A program made the position numbers and the translations under genes. 64,000 nucleotides of DNA from Prochilodus magdalenae (lineage: Eukaryota > Chordata > Actinopteri > Characiformes > Prochilodontidae): assembly GCA_024036415.1 (NCBI GenBank), contig JAMWET010006770.1:161001-225000 (forward strand), in the 5' to 3' direction. Of the stretch, positions 1 through 10,980 are shown one piece after another. The notes beneath the pieces are model-generated. The model ran no database searches. It saw only the letters and a program-made list of their open reading frames with translations, and had not been told where the DNA came from. Position 1 is the first letter of the stretch. Each line of letters begins with the position of its first letter.

Positions 1-861
1 TTTTTTTTTTTATCTGTCAGAAACTGGTATTGAACATATCAGTATTAAAAACTATTTTACACTAATCCGTAATGCCACCTGCATTCTGCTAGAGAAAGAT
101 GTGTGTAAATTATAGTTATCTTGAGAAGCCACATAACTCATAATCCTGACTCATAACCCTGACTCAGTTTTATAATATAATAACAGGGAAGCAGATTAAA
201 AAACACAGACTGTCTTATCCATTTCGTGTCTTTCCTCAAAAGCTTCATTGAGTTGCTCATTCAGTATTTAATGGATACAATGTGACAAATAAATACAGAT
301 GAGAGACAGAAGGAGAAAAAAAAAAAAAAAAAAAAAAAGTTGAGGAAAAACAGCAGGCTTCAGAGGAGGTGAGAGCTGTGGGGAGAAAGAGAGAAGAGAA
401 GGAGCGACGGGAAGGAGTCAGGATAGACTGGAAGGTCGACCAATGAACAAAAGCCCCTTCGAAACACTCGCCCTCAGCGTTCATCTTCTCCCCACATTAT
501 GACTCATCCAGAACGATCAATCAGCAGTACGCGGCTAGCGCAAACAGTTTTGTGAATGCTCAGCGTCGTAAACACTAGTTCTTACCAGTCATAACGTAAC
601 ATCAGTGGAAATCTGAGGACACTGTAGACACCTGGTAAAACATTGTGAAGCAAGAAACTATTAATTATACTAAAAAGAATACAAAAGAAAACCGCCGCTG
701 TCACTTTTGTTTGATTTCTTTTTCCTTTTTACTTGAAAAAATACTTTAAAAAGTAACAAATCAATAGATAACAGTGTGGAGGCAGGTAGACATATGGGGT
801 GGCTTTACTAACAGGAGAAATCTGGGATGTAAGGGAGATGGGGCAAGACAACGCCCCTCTT
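1..861. other. vbp1 3' flank, no further gene seen
   Basis: Presumed 3' UTR and downstream sequence of vbp1. It has a T run at 1-11 and a pure A run of about 23 at 316-338. No AATAAA was found on the minus strand close to the stop, so I cannot place the polyadenylation site. The short open frames here resemble nothing I recognise. Confidence 0.5.
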
Positions 862-938
862 CTAGGACCTCTCAGCTGATTTAAGGAGGTTGTCTTTGCT
901 CCTCCTCTTGACATCCCAATTATAGACACGTGCCATAT
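862..938 (-). CDS. vbp1: vbp1 coding exon 6 (terminal)
   Basis: Two bases completing Asn, then the conserved MARVYNWDVKRR, a divergent tail SKDNLLKSAERS and TAG at 864-862. It lies in a different frame from the longest open frame here, so ORF scanning misses it. The acceptor is TTCAG. Confidence 0.93.
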
Positions 939-3900
939 CTGAAGAGAACACGGTTAAGGAATGTTCACTCACTGTTATATACCGTATATCTTCTCAGAGG
1001 TTTAGAGTGCTTTAGATACACGGTCCAGACGTCTGGTTTCACTCATATAAACTGATTTCTTTGAAAGATAAAAATTATTAAAATATGACAAGTTTCATAC
1101 AGAGTGTTAGATCCTGTAAAAATGAAGACATCAGTTATCAATGCAACAACCACACTAGGGCAGTGTTACCCTGAACAAATCTGTTTTAATCTGGAAGGAG
1201 CTGAGCTGTAAGCAATCCTAAGAATTTGAGAAAGGCCTACTTTAGCTAAAGTGCTCTATGACGCCCAGAGATATATCAGAGCTAGACCACTAATAGCTTT
1301 AAATGTCAAAAGCATCTACCGCTTTTTTCACTTGCTCAGAACCACTGACCGTATCTATTCACTTTCCCAGAGCTACATAAACAAGTGCTAATTTCATAAC
1401 TGCCATGACTGGAACTGTTCAATGATAAATCAAGAAAAGCTGAACCACCAGTCTGTTATACACACTACCTGTCTGTAGTCATCTGCTAATAAGCAAGAAC
1501 GTGGCTCAGATCTTAAAACTCTATAATCCAATACATGATATGAAGGAACTGTTTCTAAAGAGTGCTTATCTGAGGCAATTCGAGTCTCCCGTGTCCACAT
1601 GACTGTTGATTTTGTTATTGTGGGTCATTTTGGGTGCCTCAACAGTATCAATAAAACAGTGAAGAATTCAGCATTAAGACCACACAACACAGTATGCTCC
1701 TCTGATAACAGCACAGCCAAAAACCAAAAAGAACAGAGAGAAGACTAATATTCTCAAAAATTTGATTTGTGATCACCTTCAAGTTAAGATGGTCCTGTAA
1801 TTTCTGCTACAAACTGCTGGTGTGCATAAACCGTATATAAACAAGATTCATGTTGTCCGTTTATCGATTCTTCACCTTCTTCAATATCTCTTAACCTCAA
1901 AAACCTTCATTGGGCTGGGTAGCTTAGGCTACTTACAACAGGGTTTGATTTTGAGGGATGAACTCTCTAGGCACCACGTAAGCAGGACTTTCTGATGAAA
2001 GACAAGTGCATCCAGCCAGTAGACAAAGGTTCTGCTGGATAAGGTTGAAGGATACTGACTTCAGTGGTTGTGAACTGATCTCGGAGGAAGTCCAGGTCCT
2101 CCTCTAGGGACTCCAAGTTCCGGGAGGCTGTGGCGAGATTCTTCTCCAGAAGTGACTGAGCTTCGTCTATATCATACTCCAACATTACATTTGCCTTTTA
2201 AGAAAAGACCACATATGAGCATGTGCTTCAACCAATACAGGTGGAATTGAACTATTTAACAAACACACACAGAAGCCTGAAGAACCTGGTTATTCAGTGT
2301 TACTGAACTCATTAAGCAGATTTACAAGCACTTAAGCTAACAGCTGCAGAAAATCAGAAAGTCATTAATCCGTTCACTACTTTGACATGCAAATGGGTAA
2401 TCAGATAATGGTGAAACTCCAGGTATATGCAAAACAGACAAAACATTTTATATTTATTTTTAAATATTCTGCTTTTTTTAAATTAAATCTGAACGTGTCC
2501 AGTGTTAATATTTTTTAGGCTATTATGTTACTAAATCATCAGGATTTCAATGGTATTGTGCATCCCTATTAATAAGCTCTTCATTCACTTTACAAAGGTC
2601 AATCCACCACCCAGGCATTAAGAGTTGAAAACCCTGAGGTAGGTGGAAAATATTATCCAACAGAACACTAAGCATGGTCGTAAGTCACTCTGGATAAGAG
2701 CGTCTGCTAAATGCCTTAAACGTGGTTGGTGTAGCTCAGCGGATAACACCACTGCCTGCCAGAGGGCCACCACCACATGTGGGAGACCGGGGTTCGAATC
2801 CCAGTCTGGGTGACTACACTGTGCTACACCAATAAGAGTCCTTGGGCAAGACTCCTAACACTACATTGGCCCACCTGTAATATGATTAACCCTGTAAGTC
2901 GCTCTGGATAAGAGTGTCAGCTAAATGCCATAAATGTAACTGTAACTGTAAATGTATTATCTGAATCAGATGTGTAAGGTCAGCCAAACACTAAACCGTT
3001 AAGTCACAGCCAACACCATTCCAAAACTTTAGTGCTTTAAATCCCCAAATATAAAATATTAGCATGCCATCAAATGCAGCAGAACTGAAACTAATGCAGC
3101 CCTCCAGAATAAAGGTTTCCATGTAAGCACTTACCCCAAGCCACAAACACACTTTATCTGTGGGTGGAACAGTGGCCTTGCAGTACACATTATCAGCCAA
3201 CAGGAAGTGCGTATCCATTGGATCGGTAGTGTCCTGTACCAACAAATGGGAAATATTATGAACACGCTGAAAGTCCTGCTCCCGGTTAAACCACTTAAGG
3301 ACAACGAACGAAGGATTAAATGCAATGATGGCTGAAGTGCTTGTCAAGCGATCATTACAATGACCACTGCCATCTGTTCTTGTCAAAAACCCATGCTCAG
3401 CAGCAAAAAATAGAATTTGAAACAGAAATGACCCCTACAGTTGTTTTTCCACCACTGGAGACAGCAAGAAGTTTTATGCTTGCAACCTTTCATCTAGACT
3501 GTTATGAAATAACGAGGAGGCGTTGGGACTGTGCATTTCCTGCTGATATGTTGCCCCCTACTTGCCTCCCCCCACACACATATGCTTGCTCATGTATAGC
3601 AGTTTAAAAACTCTCCACAAGGGGAAACAAAAAAAACTCTACAAAAAAACCCAACTCACTCACCTTTTTCTTTTGCATGTGCCGTAATATTTCTAATGTT
3701 TGCTTGATTTGTGGAATTTGGCTTTTCAACCTGGAAAGAAAAAAAACCCAGGTCAACCAACAAACAACATATTTCACACCCGGCGGACCATCAGAATGTA
3801 CAATTAGCTTTTTCACTGGTTTCACACACACACACACACACGCTCATAATATATGAAAGTATTTAACTTAGTAACTACAATTCAGTAAATTAACCATGAC

Positions 3901-4650
3901 AGGCAGTCAAAGTACAGTGGTAATAACAGTGGTATTACAGTGGTTAATAATAGTAGTATTATTGAGCACCACTTCATTGTAGGAGAGCCCCGTAATATTT
4001 GTTGATTAGTGCAATATAGGCTTCTATACAGGCTACATACTGCAGTAGGAAGACGTTAACCCCACTCCCCAATACGTTTTTACTGTCTTGTACTATGTTA
4101 TATTTACTTGCTCTATTAGTATTAACTGGTCAAAATAATATGGGCCAGTCAAGGTGTGGTATTACCCCAACACATAGTAATAGTACATTATTACTAACAG
4201 TAACATAATAGCAGTTTTAATAGCTTCTTCACGGTAAACCAAAAACACATCGCCAAACCTCAGTTTCTTCTGAGCCAGGTTGAGTTCCATGTATTTATAT
4301 TTCTGATACTGTTCATCGAGCTTCCTCAGTACAGCATCTGCTGTGTCATTGCCGGGCTGCTTCATAAAGGAGTCCACATCCTCCTATGGAGACAGAGGAG
4401 ACAGTCACAAGGCCAGCGTTTAGGACAGCAGAATGGAGAGAACACCATGATACTGAATCAGTCATGGCAGAGAGTAATAATTAGATTAGGCCTAACTCAA
4501 AAGCTGGTAAATTTAGGTTTCTCTCTCCCTGCATGTACATTAATAAAAACACAAAGAGAGGGTGCTGCTGGTGCAACCAAGAGATAGATAGATAGATATA
4601 CAAATATAAGAAAAATATAAGAAAACATCACTTCTTTTATAATGCAGTAG

Positions 4651-4683
<33 letters not shown>

Positions 4684-4932
4684 GTTATTTTATTCAAGAA
4701 GGGCTGATCAAGCATAACACTTGTGCATCAATTACAGAAACTTTATGCAAATGATCTATGTTTAGTAACATGGGTGGGGCAGCCAGATCTGTAATAAAAC
4801 ACCCAATCTAGTCACAAGTTCAATGTGACAAGGCTCTAATTCTCAGGTGTCACTTGGTTTTAAATATATATATTTTATACTGAGGAAACGCAGTCAATTG
4901 GTATTAGCATTTCTTGACTGAAAGCATAAAAA

Positions 4933-5002
<70 letters not shown>

Positions 5003-5615
5003 GAGAATATCTACCAATCTACCAAACCTCAGCTGACTATCACAGCATTTAACTGGACTAAGAAATCGGACCGAGGCAGAAGACTGAGAAACTAAAGAAC
5101 AGCTTAAGAGAACAAAACTGATAGAAGCTTCTGTAAATGGCATAATTAGTTTTCTTTTGGCTTTAAACAGATGAAAGCTTAGCTTAGCCTCCAGGTAGCG
5201 TGTATGAAGCGTTAGCCTGGGCCACACCAAACTCGAGTTCGTTTCTTGTCCAAATTTTCCAGTTCCACCTTAAATGGTGCAGTAGTTAGATTCTGCCGCC
5301 TGACGCACCAGCATGTAACTGCTGCACCATTTAAGGTGGAACGGAGAAAATTCGAACAAAAAGCCAACTTGAACCTCGTCTGGGCCACAGCCTTAAAAGG
5401 AAACGACCAGACTAGCTATAGAGCACCACGCTAGCTTGCTAGCTACCACTGCGAGCAAGCTAAAAACAGACTCCAAACGAGCTCCCAAAACATCCCAGAC
5501 ATGGTTTACACTGGTCCGTCTTACGTCCACTCACCACAAACACCGCTTCGGGGATTCCGAGGTGTTTTTTCTTGCTCGGCGCTCCAGCATTGCTGCTCTC
5601 TATGGTCGCCGCCAT
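862..5615 (-). CDS. vbp1: Prefoldin subunit 3 (VBP1), complete, six coding exons
   Basis: The coding join on the minus strand is 5615-5535, 4383-4259, 3730-3664, 3233-3135, 2194-2056 and 938-862: 588 nt, 195 residues plus TAG. All junctions are GT-AG and the phases join without a gap. The protein aligns along its length with vertebrate VBP1 (human about 197 aa): HLGIPEAVFV, VDSFMKQPGN, LDEQYQKYKYMELNLAQKK, KQTLEIL, FLLADNVYCKA, PPTDKVCLWLG, EYDIDEAQSLLEKNL, EEDLDFLRDQFTTTEV and MARVYNWDVKRR are all recognisable. It is an alpha-class prefoldin: two coiled-coil arms (about 28-95 and 130-170) around a beta-hairpin core. In the family it is one subunit of the hexameric cytosolic chaperone that passes unfolded actin and tubulin to the CCT chaperonin; it also binds VHL. 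The start is the first ATG and lies in a YY1-like motif. No frame damage is seen. Confidence 0.96.
2056..2194 (-). CDS. vbp1: vbp1 coding exon 5
   Basis: A 139-nt exon encoding the second coiled-coil arm (MLEYDIDEAQSLLEKNL, LDFLRDQFTTTEV). It ends with one base of an Asn codon before a GTATCC donor. The longer open frame past 2056 is intron read-through. Confidence 0.94.
2679..2722 (+). repeat. SINE tail fragment abutting the SINE at 2723
   Basis: A second copy of the SINE 3' tail (TCACTCTGGATAAGAGCG, then TGCTAAATGCC) directly upstream of the next SINE's head. This suggests insertion of one SINE into the tail of an older copy. Confidence 0.6.
2723..2956 (+). mobile_element. tRNA-derived SINE, near full length
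   Basis: The tRNA-like head carries an A box (TAGCTCAGCGGA, 2732-2743) and a perfect B box (GGTTCGAATCC, 2791-2801). A tRNA-unrelated body follows, then the fish tail TCGCTCTGGATAAGAG with CTAAATGCC and a TGTAACTGTAA-type end. It lies in vbp1 intron 4. It is not a tRNA gene: no cloverleaf closes and there is no terminator. The exact family name is uncertain. Confidence 0.8.
3135..3233 (-). CDS. vbp1: vbp1 coding exon 4
   Basis: A 99-nt exon encoding the prefoldin beta-hairpin region (FLLADNVYCKA, PPTDKVCLWLG). The acceptor is ACAG and the donor GTAAGT, both in phase 0. Confidence 0.95.
3664..3730 (-). CDS. vbp1: vbp1 coding exon 3
   Basis: A 67-nt exon completing Arg69 and encoding LKSQIPQIKQTLEIL and the lysine-rich end of the helix (HMQKKK). 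It is preceded by CAG and followed by a GTGAGT donor. Confidence 0.93.
4259..4383 (-). CDS. vbp1: vbp1 coding exon 2
   Basis: Residues 28-68 plus two bases of codon 69, starting EDVDSFMK and ending NLAQKKL: the first coiled-coil arm. The acceptor is TAG. The donor GTTTGG is weak, but it is the only site that keeps the family sequence in frame with exon 3. Confidence 0.93.
4635..4683. repeat. TA-rich microsatellite
   Basis: (TA)n at about 4657-4683 preceded by AT-rich sequence; a short (TAGA)n lies nearby at 4582-4598. Both are in vbp1 intron 1. Confidence 0.8.
4935..4999. repeat. (AG)n microsatellite
   Basis: An almost pure AG dinucleotide tract of about 65 bp in vbp1 intron 1. Confidence 0.9.
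5243..5361. mobile_element. Palindromic MITE-like element in vbp1 intron 1
   Basis: Arms of about 46 bp (5243-5288 and 5316-5361) are inverted copies around a 27-bp loop. The inner 27 bp (GTTCCACCTTAAATGGTGCA, then GTAGTTA against GCAGTTA) differ at one position. Half-arms of the same sequence recur at about 11056-11083 and about 18760-18776. No transposase relationship is visible. Confidence 0.65.
5535..5615 (-). CDS. vbp1: vbp1 coding exon 1
   Basis: Residues 1-27, a short divergent N-terminus followed by the conserved HLGIPEAVFV. The donor is GTGAGT immediately after the Val codon (phase 0). Confidence 0.93.
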
Positions 5616-5618
5616 TTT
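5608..5618 (-). promoter_or_regulatory. YY1-like motif over the vbp1 start codon
   Basis: The minus strand reads AAAATGGCGGC, one base off the common YY1 core AAGATGGCGGC, and its ATG is the vbp1 initiator. YY1 sites at or just after the start of TATA-less housekeeping genes are common in vertebrates. Binding here is inferred from sequence only. Confidence 0.6.
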
Positions 5619-5959
5619 GGAAAGACTCGTAGCCCTTCCTCTTTACGTGGACGCTGGGCGTTCCTCAAAAAACCTTCCAGGCTTTATGCAGCGGCACCGA
5701 AAGAGGAGTGAAAGGATGATAAACACAGACTCTGGAGGATATGAGGTTTGGATTATAGTTTATTTATAATAAATGCGATTATAAATCAGATTATTCGGCG
5801 TCTGCATTTGCATGTAGTTCCACAATGAGCATGCTGTGAGTGCTGGGGTAGTTCACGGAGTGAGCAGCAGGTGGCAGCATTTAGTCAGGAAAGAAAAGAG
5901 GGACTCTAGTGGAAGCGTGATACGAGCAGGTGGGCGGTGAACAACAGGGTGGGGGACAC

Positions 5960-6566
5960 TGGTGATTTTGCAGTTAGCCTACAGATAAAGACTTGTTTTG
6001 TTCGATTCTTGCAGTGCCACCCACTTTGCAGTATCCCCCCTCTCTCTCTGTCTGTCTCTCTCTCTCTCTCAATCCCTGCCACCCACCCTCAGGATTTCTC
6101 GTCTCTTCTTTTGTCTGTTTCTTGCTTTCCTTTTCCCTCAATCCTCGCTACCCCGCCCTCTCTGTGCTCTCTCTCTCCCTGTGCTCTCTTTTATTCTCTT
6201 CTCTTTTCTTTTGTTTTCTTTCTTCTCTTCTCTTCTCTTTTCTTCTCTTCTCCTCTCTTCTCGTCTCGTCTCTTCTCTTCTCTTCTCTTCTCTTCTCTTC
6301 TCTTCTCTTCTCTTCTCTTCTCTTCTGTCCTCTACACTCCCAATTCTTTTTCTACTACCATTCTTCTTCCATATCAATATTATCTCTCTCTCATCTCTTG
6401 TTCCCACCCTCAGGATTTCTCGTCTCTTCTTTTGTCTGTTTCTTGCTTTCCCTTTCCCTCAATCCTCGCTACCCCACCCTCTCTGTGCTCTCTCTCTCCC
6501 TGTGCTCTCTTCTCTTCTCTTCTCTTCTCTTCTCTTCTCTTCTCTTCTCTTCTCTTAATCTCTATC

Positions 6567-6664
<98 letters not shown>

Positions 6665-6680
6665 CCCTTCTTCTTCTTTT
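5960..6680. repeat. Polypyrimidine tract with internal duplication upstream of vbp1
   Basis: About 700 bp of nearly pure C/T on the plus strand. It contains (TTCTC)n at about 6225-6325 and 6505-6555, (ATCTCT)n at about 6557-6585 and (CT)n to 6660. A unique pyrimidine block starting at AGGATTTCTC (6091) recurs from 6412, a duplication offset by 321 bp and about 105 bp long. The long frames in it are low-complexity artefacts. Confidence 0.9.
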
Positions 6681-7390
6681 CCTCTCTCAGAGACAGAGCC
6701 CTGTACTGCTCAGAGACAGAGCCCCTGATCGTGGTCAGTTGACCTTTAGTAAGTGATGTTTGTTCTCCTGTCTGACCCTTCAGTACTGAGCGACTGTCTG
6801 TCAGCGCTGTGTCTGCAGGTCTCTGCTTAGCGCTGCTGGGACGACGGGCTGCCATGGTGACACAGCAGATCAGGGTGTGAACGTGACTGGAGGAGATGTA
6901 AAATCTGTGTCAGTGGAGGACTTTGAGAGAGAACCAGACCAAAAGCGAGGGACAGACGAGCACCGCTGAAGTGTTTAGGTGTTACAGGTAATGTGAAGAG
7001 CTGTGAAAAGGCCCCTGTTAAGAGAGGGTGAGTTTAAACCACCATTAACCAGCCAGAGGAAGCAAGGAACACTTCACAGTGTTTTGTCTCCAGTATCACA
7101 TGTATCATCTTTCACCATAACAAATCACATTAACGAGGGCCAAGACTCCATTTTGAAGCCAGAAGATTTCCATAAGCCAGGAAACCACCAGCACAGTTTC
7201 CGCTGAGGTTGCTGCATGATTCAGCTGTTGAGACTGAAACAGTAATTCAAAGCATTCTGATGGGAAGTGGTTAACTGTAGTGAAGCACACTGACTCTGGT
7301 TATTTTACAGTGGTGGTGACAGTAACCAGGGGTCACAATATCAACTAACCTGTTGAACAATTCTGACTCCTTAAGGTTCTGTGGAATGGA
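6681..7390. other. Intergenic, no gene seen
   Basis: Sequence of ordinary complexity between the polypyrimidine tract and the 27-bp array. Frames are short and unrecognised, and I see no exon, RNA gene or clear repeat. Confidence 0.4.
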
Positions 7391-10300
7391 GTATTTTGGT
7401 GTGTCTGTACTGACGTAGGTGTTTGGTGTATCTGTACTGAAGTAGGTGTTTGGTGTGTCTGTACTGAAGTAGGTGTTTGGTGTATCTGTACTGAAGTAGG
7501 TTTTGGTGTATCTGTACTGAAGTAGGTGTTTGGTGTATCTGTACTGAAGTAGGTGTTTGGTGTATCTGTACTGAAGTAGGTTTTTGGTGTGTCTGTACTG
7601 AAGTAGGTGTTTGGTGTATCTGTACTGACGTAGGTGTTTGGTGTATCTGTACTGAAGTAGGTGTTTGGTGTATCTGTACTGACGTAGGTTTTTGGTGTGT
7701 CTGTACTGATGTAGGTTTTTGGTGTGTCTGTACTGAAGTAGGTTTTTGGTGTATCTGTACTGAAGTAGGTGTTTGGTGTATCTGTACTGAAGTAGGTGTT
7801 TGGTGTGTCTGTACTGAAGTAGGTGTTTGGTGTGTCTGTACTGAAGTAGGTGTTTGGTGTGTCTGTACTGAAGTAGGTGTTTGGTGTATCTGTACTGAAG
7901 TAGGTGTTTGGTGTATCTGTACTGAAGTAGGTGTTTGGTGTATCTGTACTGAAGTAGGTGTTTGGTGTGTCTGTACTGAAGTAGGTGTTTGGTGTGTCTG
8001 TACTGAAGTAGGTTTTGGTGTATCTGTACTGAAGTAGGTGTTTGGTGTGTCTGTACTGAAGTAGGTGTTTGGTGTATCTGTACTGAAGTAGGTGTTTGGT
8101 GTGTCTGTACTGAAGTAGGTGTTTGGTGTGTCTGTACTGAAGTAGGTTTTGGTGTATCTGTACTGAAGTAGGTTTTTGGTGTATCTGTACTGAAGTAGGT
8201 GTTTGGTGTATCTGTACTGAAGTAGGTGTTTGGTGTATCTGTACTGAAGTAGGTGTTTGGTGTATCTGTACTGAAGTAGGTTTTTGGTGTATCTGTACTG
8301 AAGTAGGTGTTTGGTGTATCTGTACTGAAGTAGGTGTTTGGTGTATCTGTACTGAAGTAGGTGTTTGGTGTATCTGTACTGAAGTAGGTGTTTGGTGTGT
8401 CTGTACTGAAGTAGGTGTTTGGTGTGTCTGTACTGAAGTAGGTGTTTGGTGTGTCTGTACTGAAGTAGGTGTTTGGTGTATCTGTACTGAAGGAGGTTTT
8501 TGGTGTATCTGTACTGAAGTAGGTGTTTGGTGTATCTGTACTGAAGTAGGTTTTTGGTGTATCTGTACTGAAGTAGGTTTTTGGTGTGTCTGTACTGAAG
8601 TAGGTTTTTGGTGTGTCTGTACTGAAGTAGGTGTTTGGTGTGTCTGTACTGAAGTAGGTTTTTGGTGTGTCTGTACTGAAGTAGGTGTTTGGTGTGTCTG
8701 TACTGAAGTAGGTGTTTGGTGTATCTGTACTGAAGTAGGTTTTTGGTGTGTCTGTACTGAAGTAGGTGTTTGGTGTATCTGTACTGAAGTAGGTGTTTGG
8801 TGTATCTGTACTGAAGTAGGTGTTTGGTGTGTCTGTACTGAAGTAGGTGTTTGGTGTGTCTGTACTGAAGTAGGTGTTTGGTGTGTCTGTACTGAAGTAG
8901 GTGTTTGGTGTATCTGTACTGAAGTAGGTGTTTGGTGTATCTGTACTGAAGTAGGTGTTTGGTGTGTCTGTACTGAAGTAGGTGTTTGGTGTGTCTGTAC
9001 TGAAGTAGGTGTTTGGTGTATCTGTACTGAAGTAGGTTTTTGGTGTATCTGTACTGAAGTAGGTGTTTGGTGTATCTGTACTGAAGTAGGTGTTTGGTGT
9101 ATCTGTACTGAAGTAGGTGTTTGGTGTATCTGTACTGAAGTAGGTGTTTGGTGTATCTGTACTGAAGTAGGTTTTTGGTGTATCTGTACTGAAGTAGGTG
9201 TTTGGTGTATCTGTACTGAAGTAGGTGTTTGGTGTATCTGTACTGAAGTAGGTGTTTGGTGTATCTGTACTGAAGTAGGTGTTTGGTGTGTCTGTACTGA
9301 AGTAGGTGTTTGGTGTGTCTGTACTGAAGTAGGTTTTTGGTGTGTCTGTACTGAAGTAGGTGTTTGGTGTATCTGTACTGAAGGAGGTTTTTGGTGTATC
9401 TGTACTGAAGTAGGTGTTTGGTGTGTCTGTACTGAAGTAGGTTTTTGGTGTATCTGTACTGAAGTAGGTTTTTGGTGTGTCTGTACTGAAGTAGGTTTTT
9501 GGTGTGTCTGTACTGAAGTAGGTGTTTGGTGTGTCTGTACTGAAGTAGGTTTTTGGTGTGTCTGTACTGAAGTAGGTGTTTGGTGTGTCTGTACTGAAGT
9601 AGGTGTTTGGTGTATCTGTACTGAAGTAGGTTTTTGGTGTGTCTGTACTGAAGTAGGTGTTTGGTGTATCTGTACTGAAGTAGGTGTTTGGTGTATCTGT
9701 ACTGAAGTAGGTGTTTGGTGTGTCTGTACTGAAGTAGGTGTTTGGTGTATCTGTACTGAAGTAGGTGTTTGGTGTATCTGTACTGAAGTAGGTGTTTGGT
9801 GTATCTGTACTGAAGTAGGTGTTTGGTGTATCTGTACTGAAGTAGGTGTTTGGTGTGTCTGTACTGAAGTAGGTGTTTGGTGTGTCTGTACTGAAGTAGG
9901 TGTTTGGTGTATCTGTACTGAAGTAGGTGTTTGGTGTATCTGTACTGAAGTAGGTGTTTGGTGTATCTGTACTGAAGTAGGTGTTTGGTGTATCTGTACT
10001 GAAGTAGGTGTTTGGTGTATCTGTACTGAAGTAGGTGTTTGGTGTGTCTGTACTGAAGTAGGTGTTTGGTGTGTCTGTACTGAAGTAGGTGTTTGGTGTA
10101 TCTGTACTGAAGTAGGTGTTTGGTGTATCTGTACTGAAGTAGGTTTTGGTGTATCTGTACTGAAGTAGGTGTTTGGTGTATCTGTACTGAAGTAGGTGTT
10201 TGGTGTATCTGTACTGAAGTAGGTGTTTGGTGTATCTGTACTGAAGTAGGTTTTTGGTGTGTCTGTACTGAAGTAGGTTTTGGTGTGTCTGTACTGAAGT

Positions 10301-10516
10301 AGGTGTTTGGTGTGTCTGTACTGAAGTAGGTGTTTGGTGTGTCTGTACTGAAGTAGGTGTTTGGTGTATCTGTACTGACGTAGGTGTTTGGTGTATCTGT
10401 ACTGATGTAGGTGTTTGGTGTGTCTGTACTGAAGTAGGTTTTGGTGTGTCTGTACTGAAGTAGGTGTTTGGTGTGTCTGTACTGAAGTAGGTGTTTGGTG
10501 TGTCTGTACTGAAGTA
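7391..10516. repeat. 27-bp minisatellite, about 116 units
   Basis: The unit consists of GGTGTTTGGTGTATCTG followed by TACTGAAGTA. The recurrent variants are GTGT/GTTT at the first block and GTATCT/GTGTCT at the second, plus occasional 25-bp units lacking two bases. The 27-bp length is divisible by three and the minus strand has no stop in any frame, so one open frame of 1050 codons spans the whole array, passing through all three frames (LLQYRYTKH, STDTPNTYF and SVQTHQTPT type repeats). It has no domain, promoter or splice structure and is best read as a tandem repeat, not a gene. Confidence 0.95.
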
Positions 10517-10980
10517 TCTCCATTTATTTGTATAGCGTTTTACTATAACTCAACTACATTTCAAAGTCTGACATCTTTATACTCCACTACATCATGCAAA
10601 CTCTGTCCTTCCTTTTGGCTTACGTGGGCATAAAAACGTACAGCAAAAACGAAAGAGGCGTGTAGCAAGCCCACCAATCCGAGTACAGTGGTCTTTTCTA
10701 GATAATAGAAACTGTTCTCCTTTAGTGTTCTGTGCGTATGCTCATTTGAATAGACGTTAATGTCAGACTAATTAATGGCCTTCTATTAAAGGACTGGTGG
10801 ACCGAGAGTGAAACCTGAAATGAGTCTTGTTTAATGCTAATGGGACATTAGAGCCATAATAAATCACGCCTCTGTTACTCTCCATACTGAAGTACATCTG
10901 AAGGTTAATACTTTAGTACTTTTACTCCAGTGCAGGTCTAAAGGGAGGAGCTTCTACTGCTACTGCCTTTCAACTCTCAG
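10517..10980. mobile_element. Right flank of the 27-bp array: dispersed fish repeat
   Basis: TACTGAAGTATCTCCATTT at the array edge, then ACTCCACTACAT (about 10577) and, further on, TACTGAAGTACATCTGAAGG and TTAGTACTTTTACTCCAGT. These resemble a dispersed fish element I recognise by its 'TACTTGAGTATTTCC' and 'ACTCCACTACATTT' phrases. Family assignment is from memory and unconfirmed. Confidence 0.45.

Noticed and set aside
2723..2815. Functional tRNA gene
   Set aside because: A and B boxes are present but the arms do not form a cloverleaf and a SINE body and tail follow directly.
5937..6742. Ser/Leu/Phe-rich open frames
   Set aside because: Low-complexity polypyrimidine sequence; all three frames on one strand are open.
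7371..10523. A 1050-codon minus-strand open frame
   Set aside because: It coincides with the 27-bp minisatellite and drifts through all three reading frames as unit length changes. No start context, domain or splice signal supports it.
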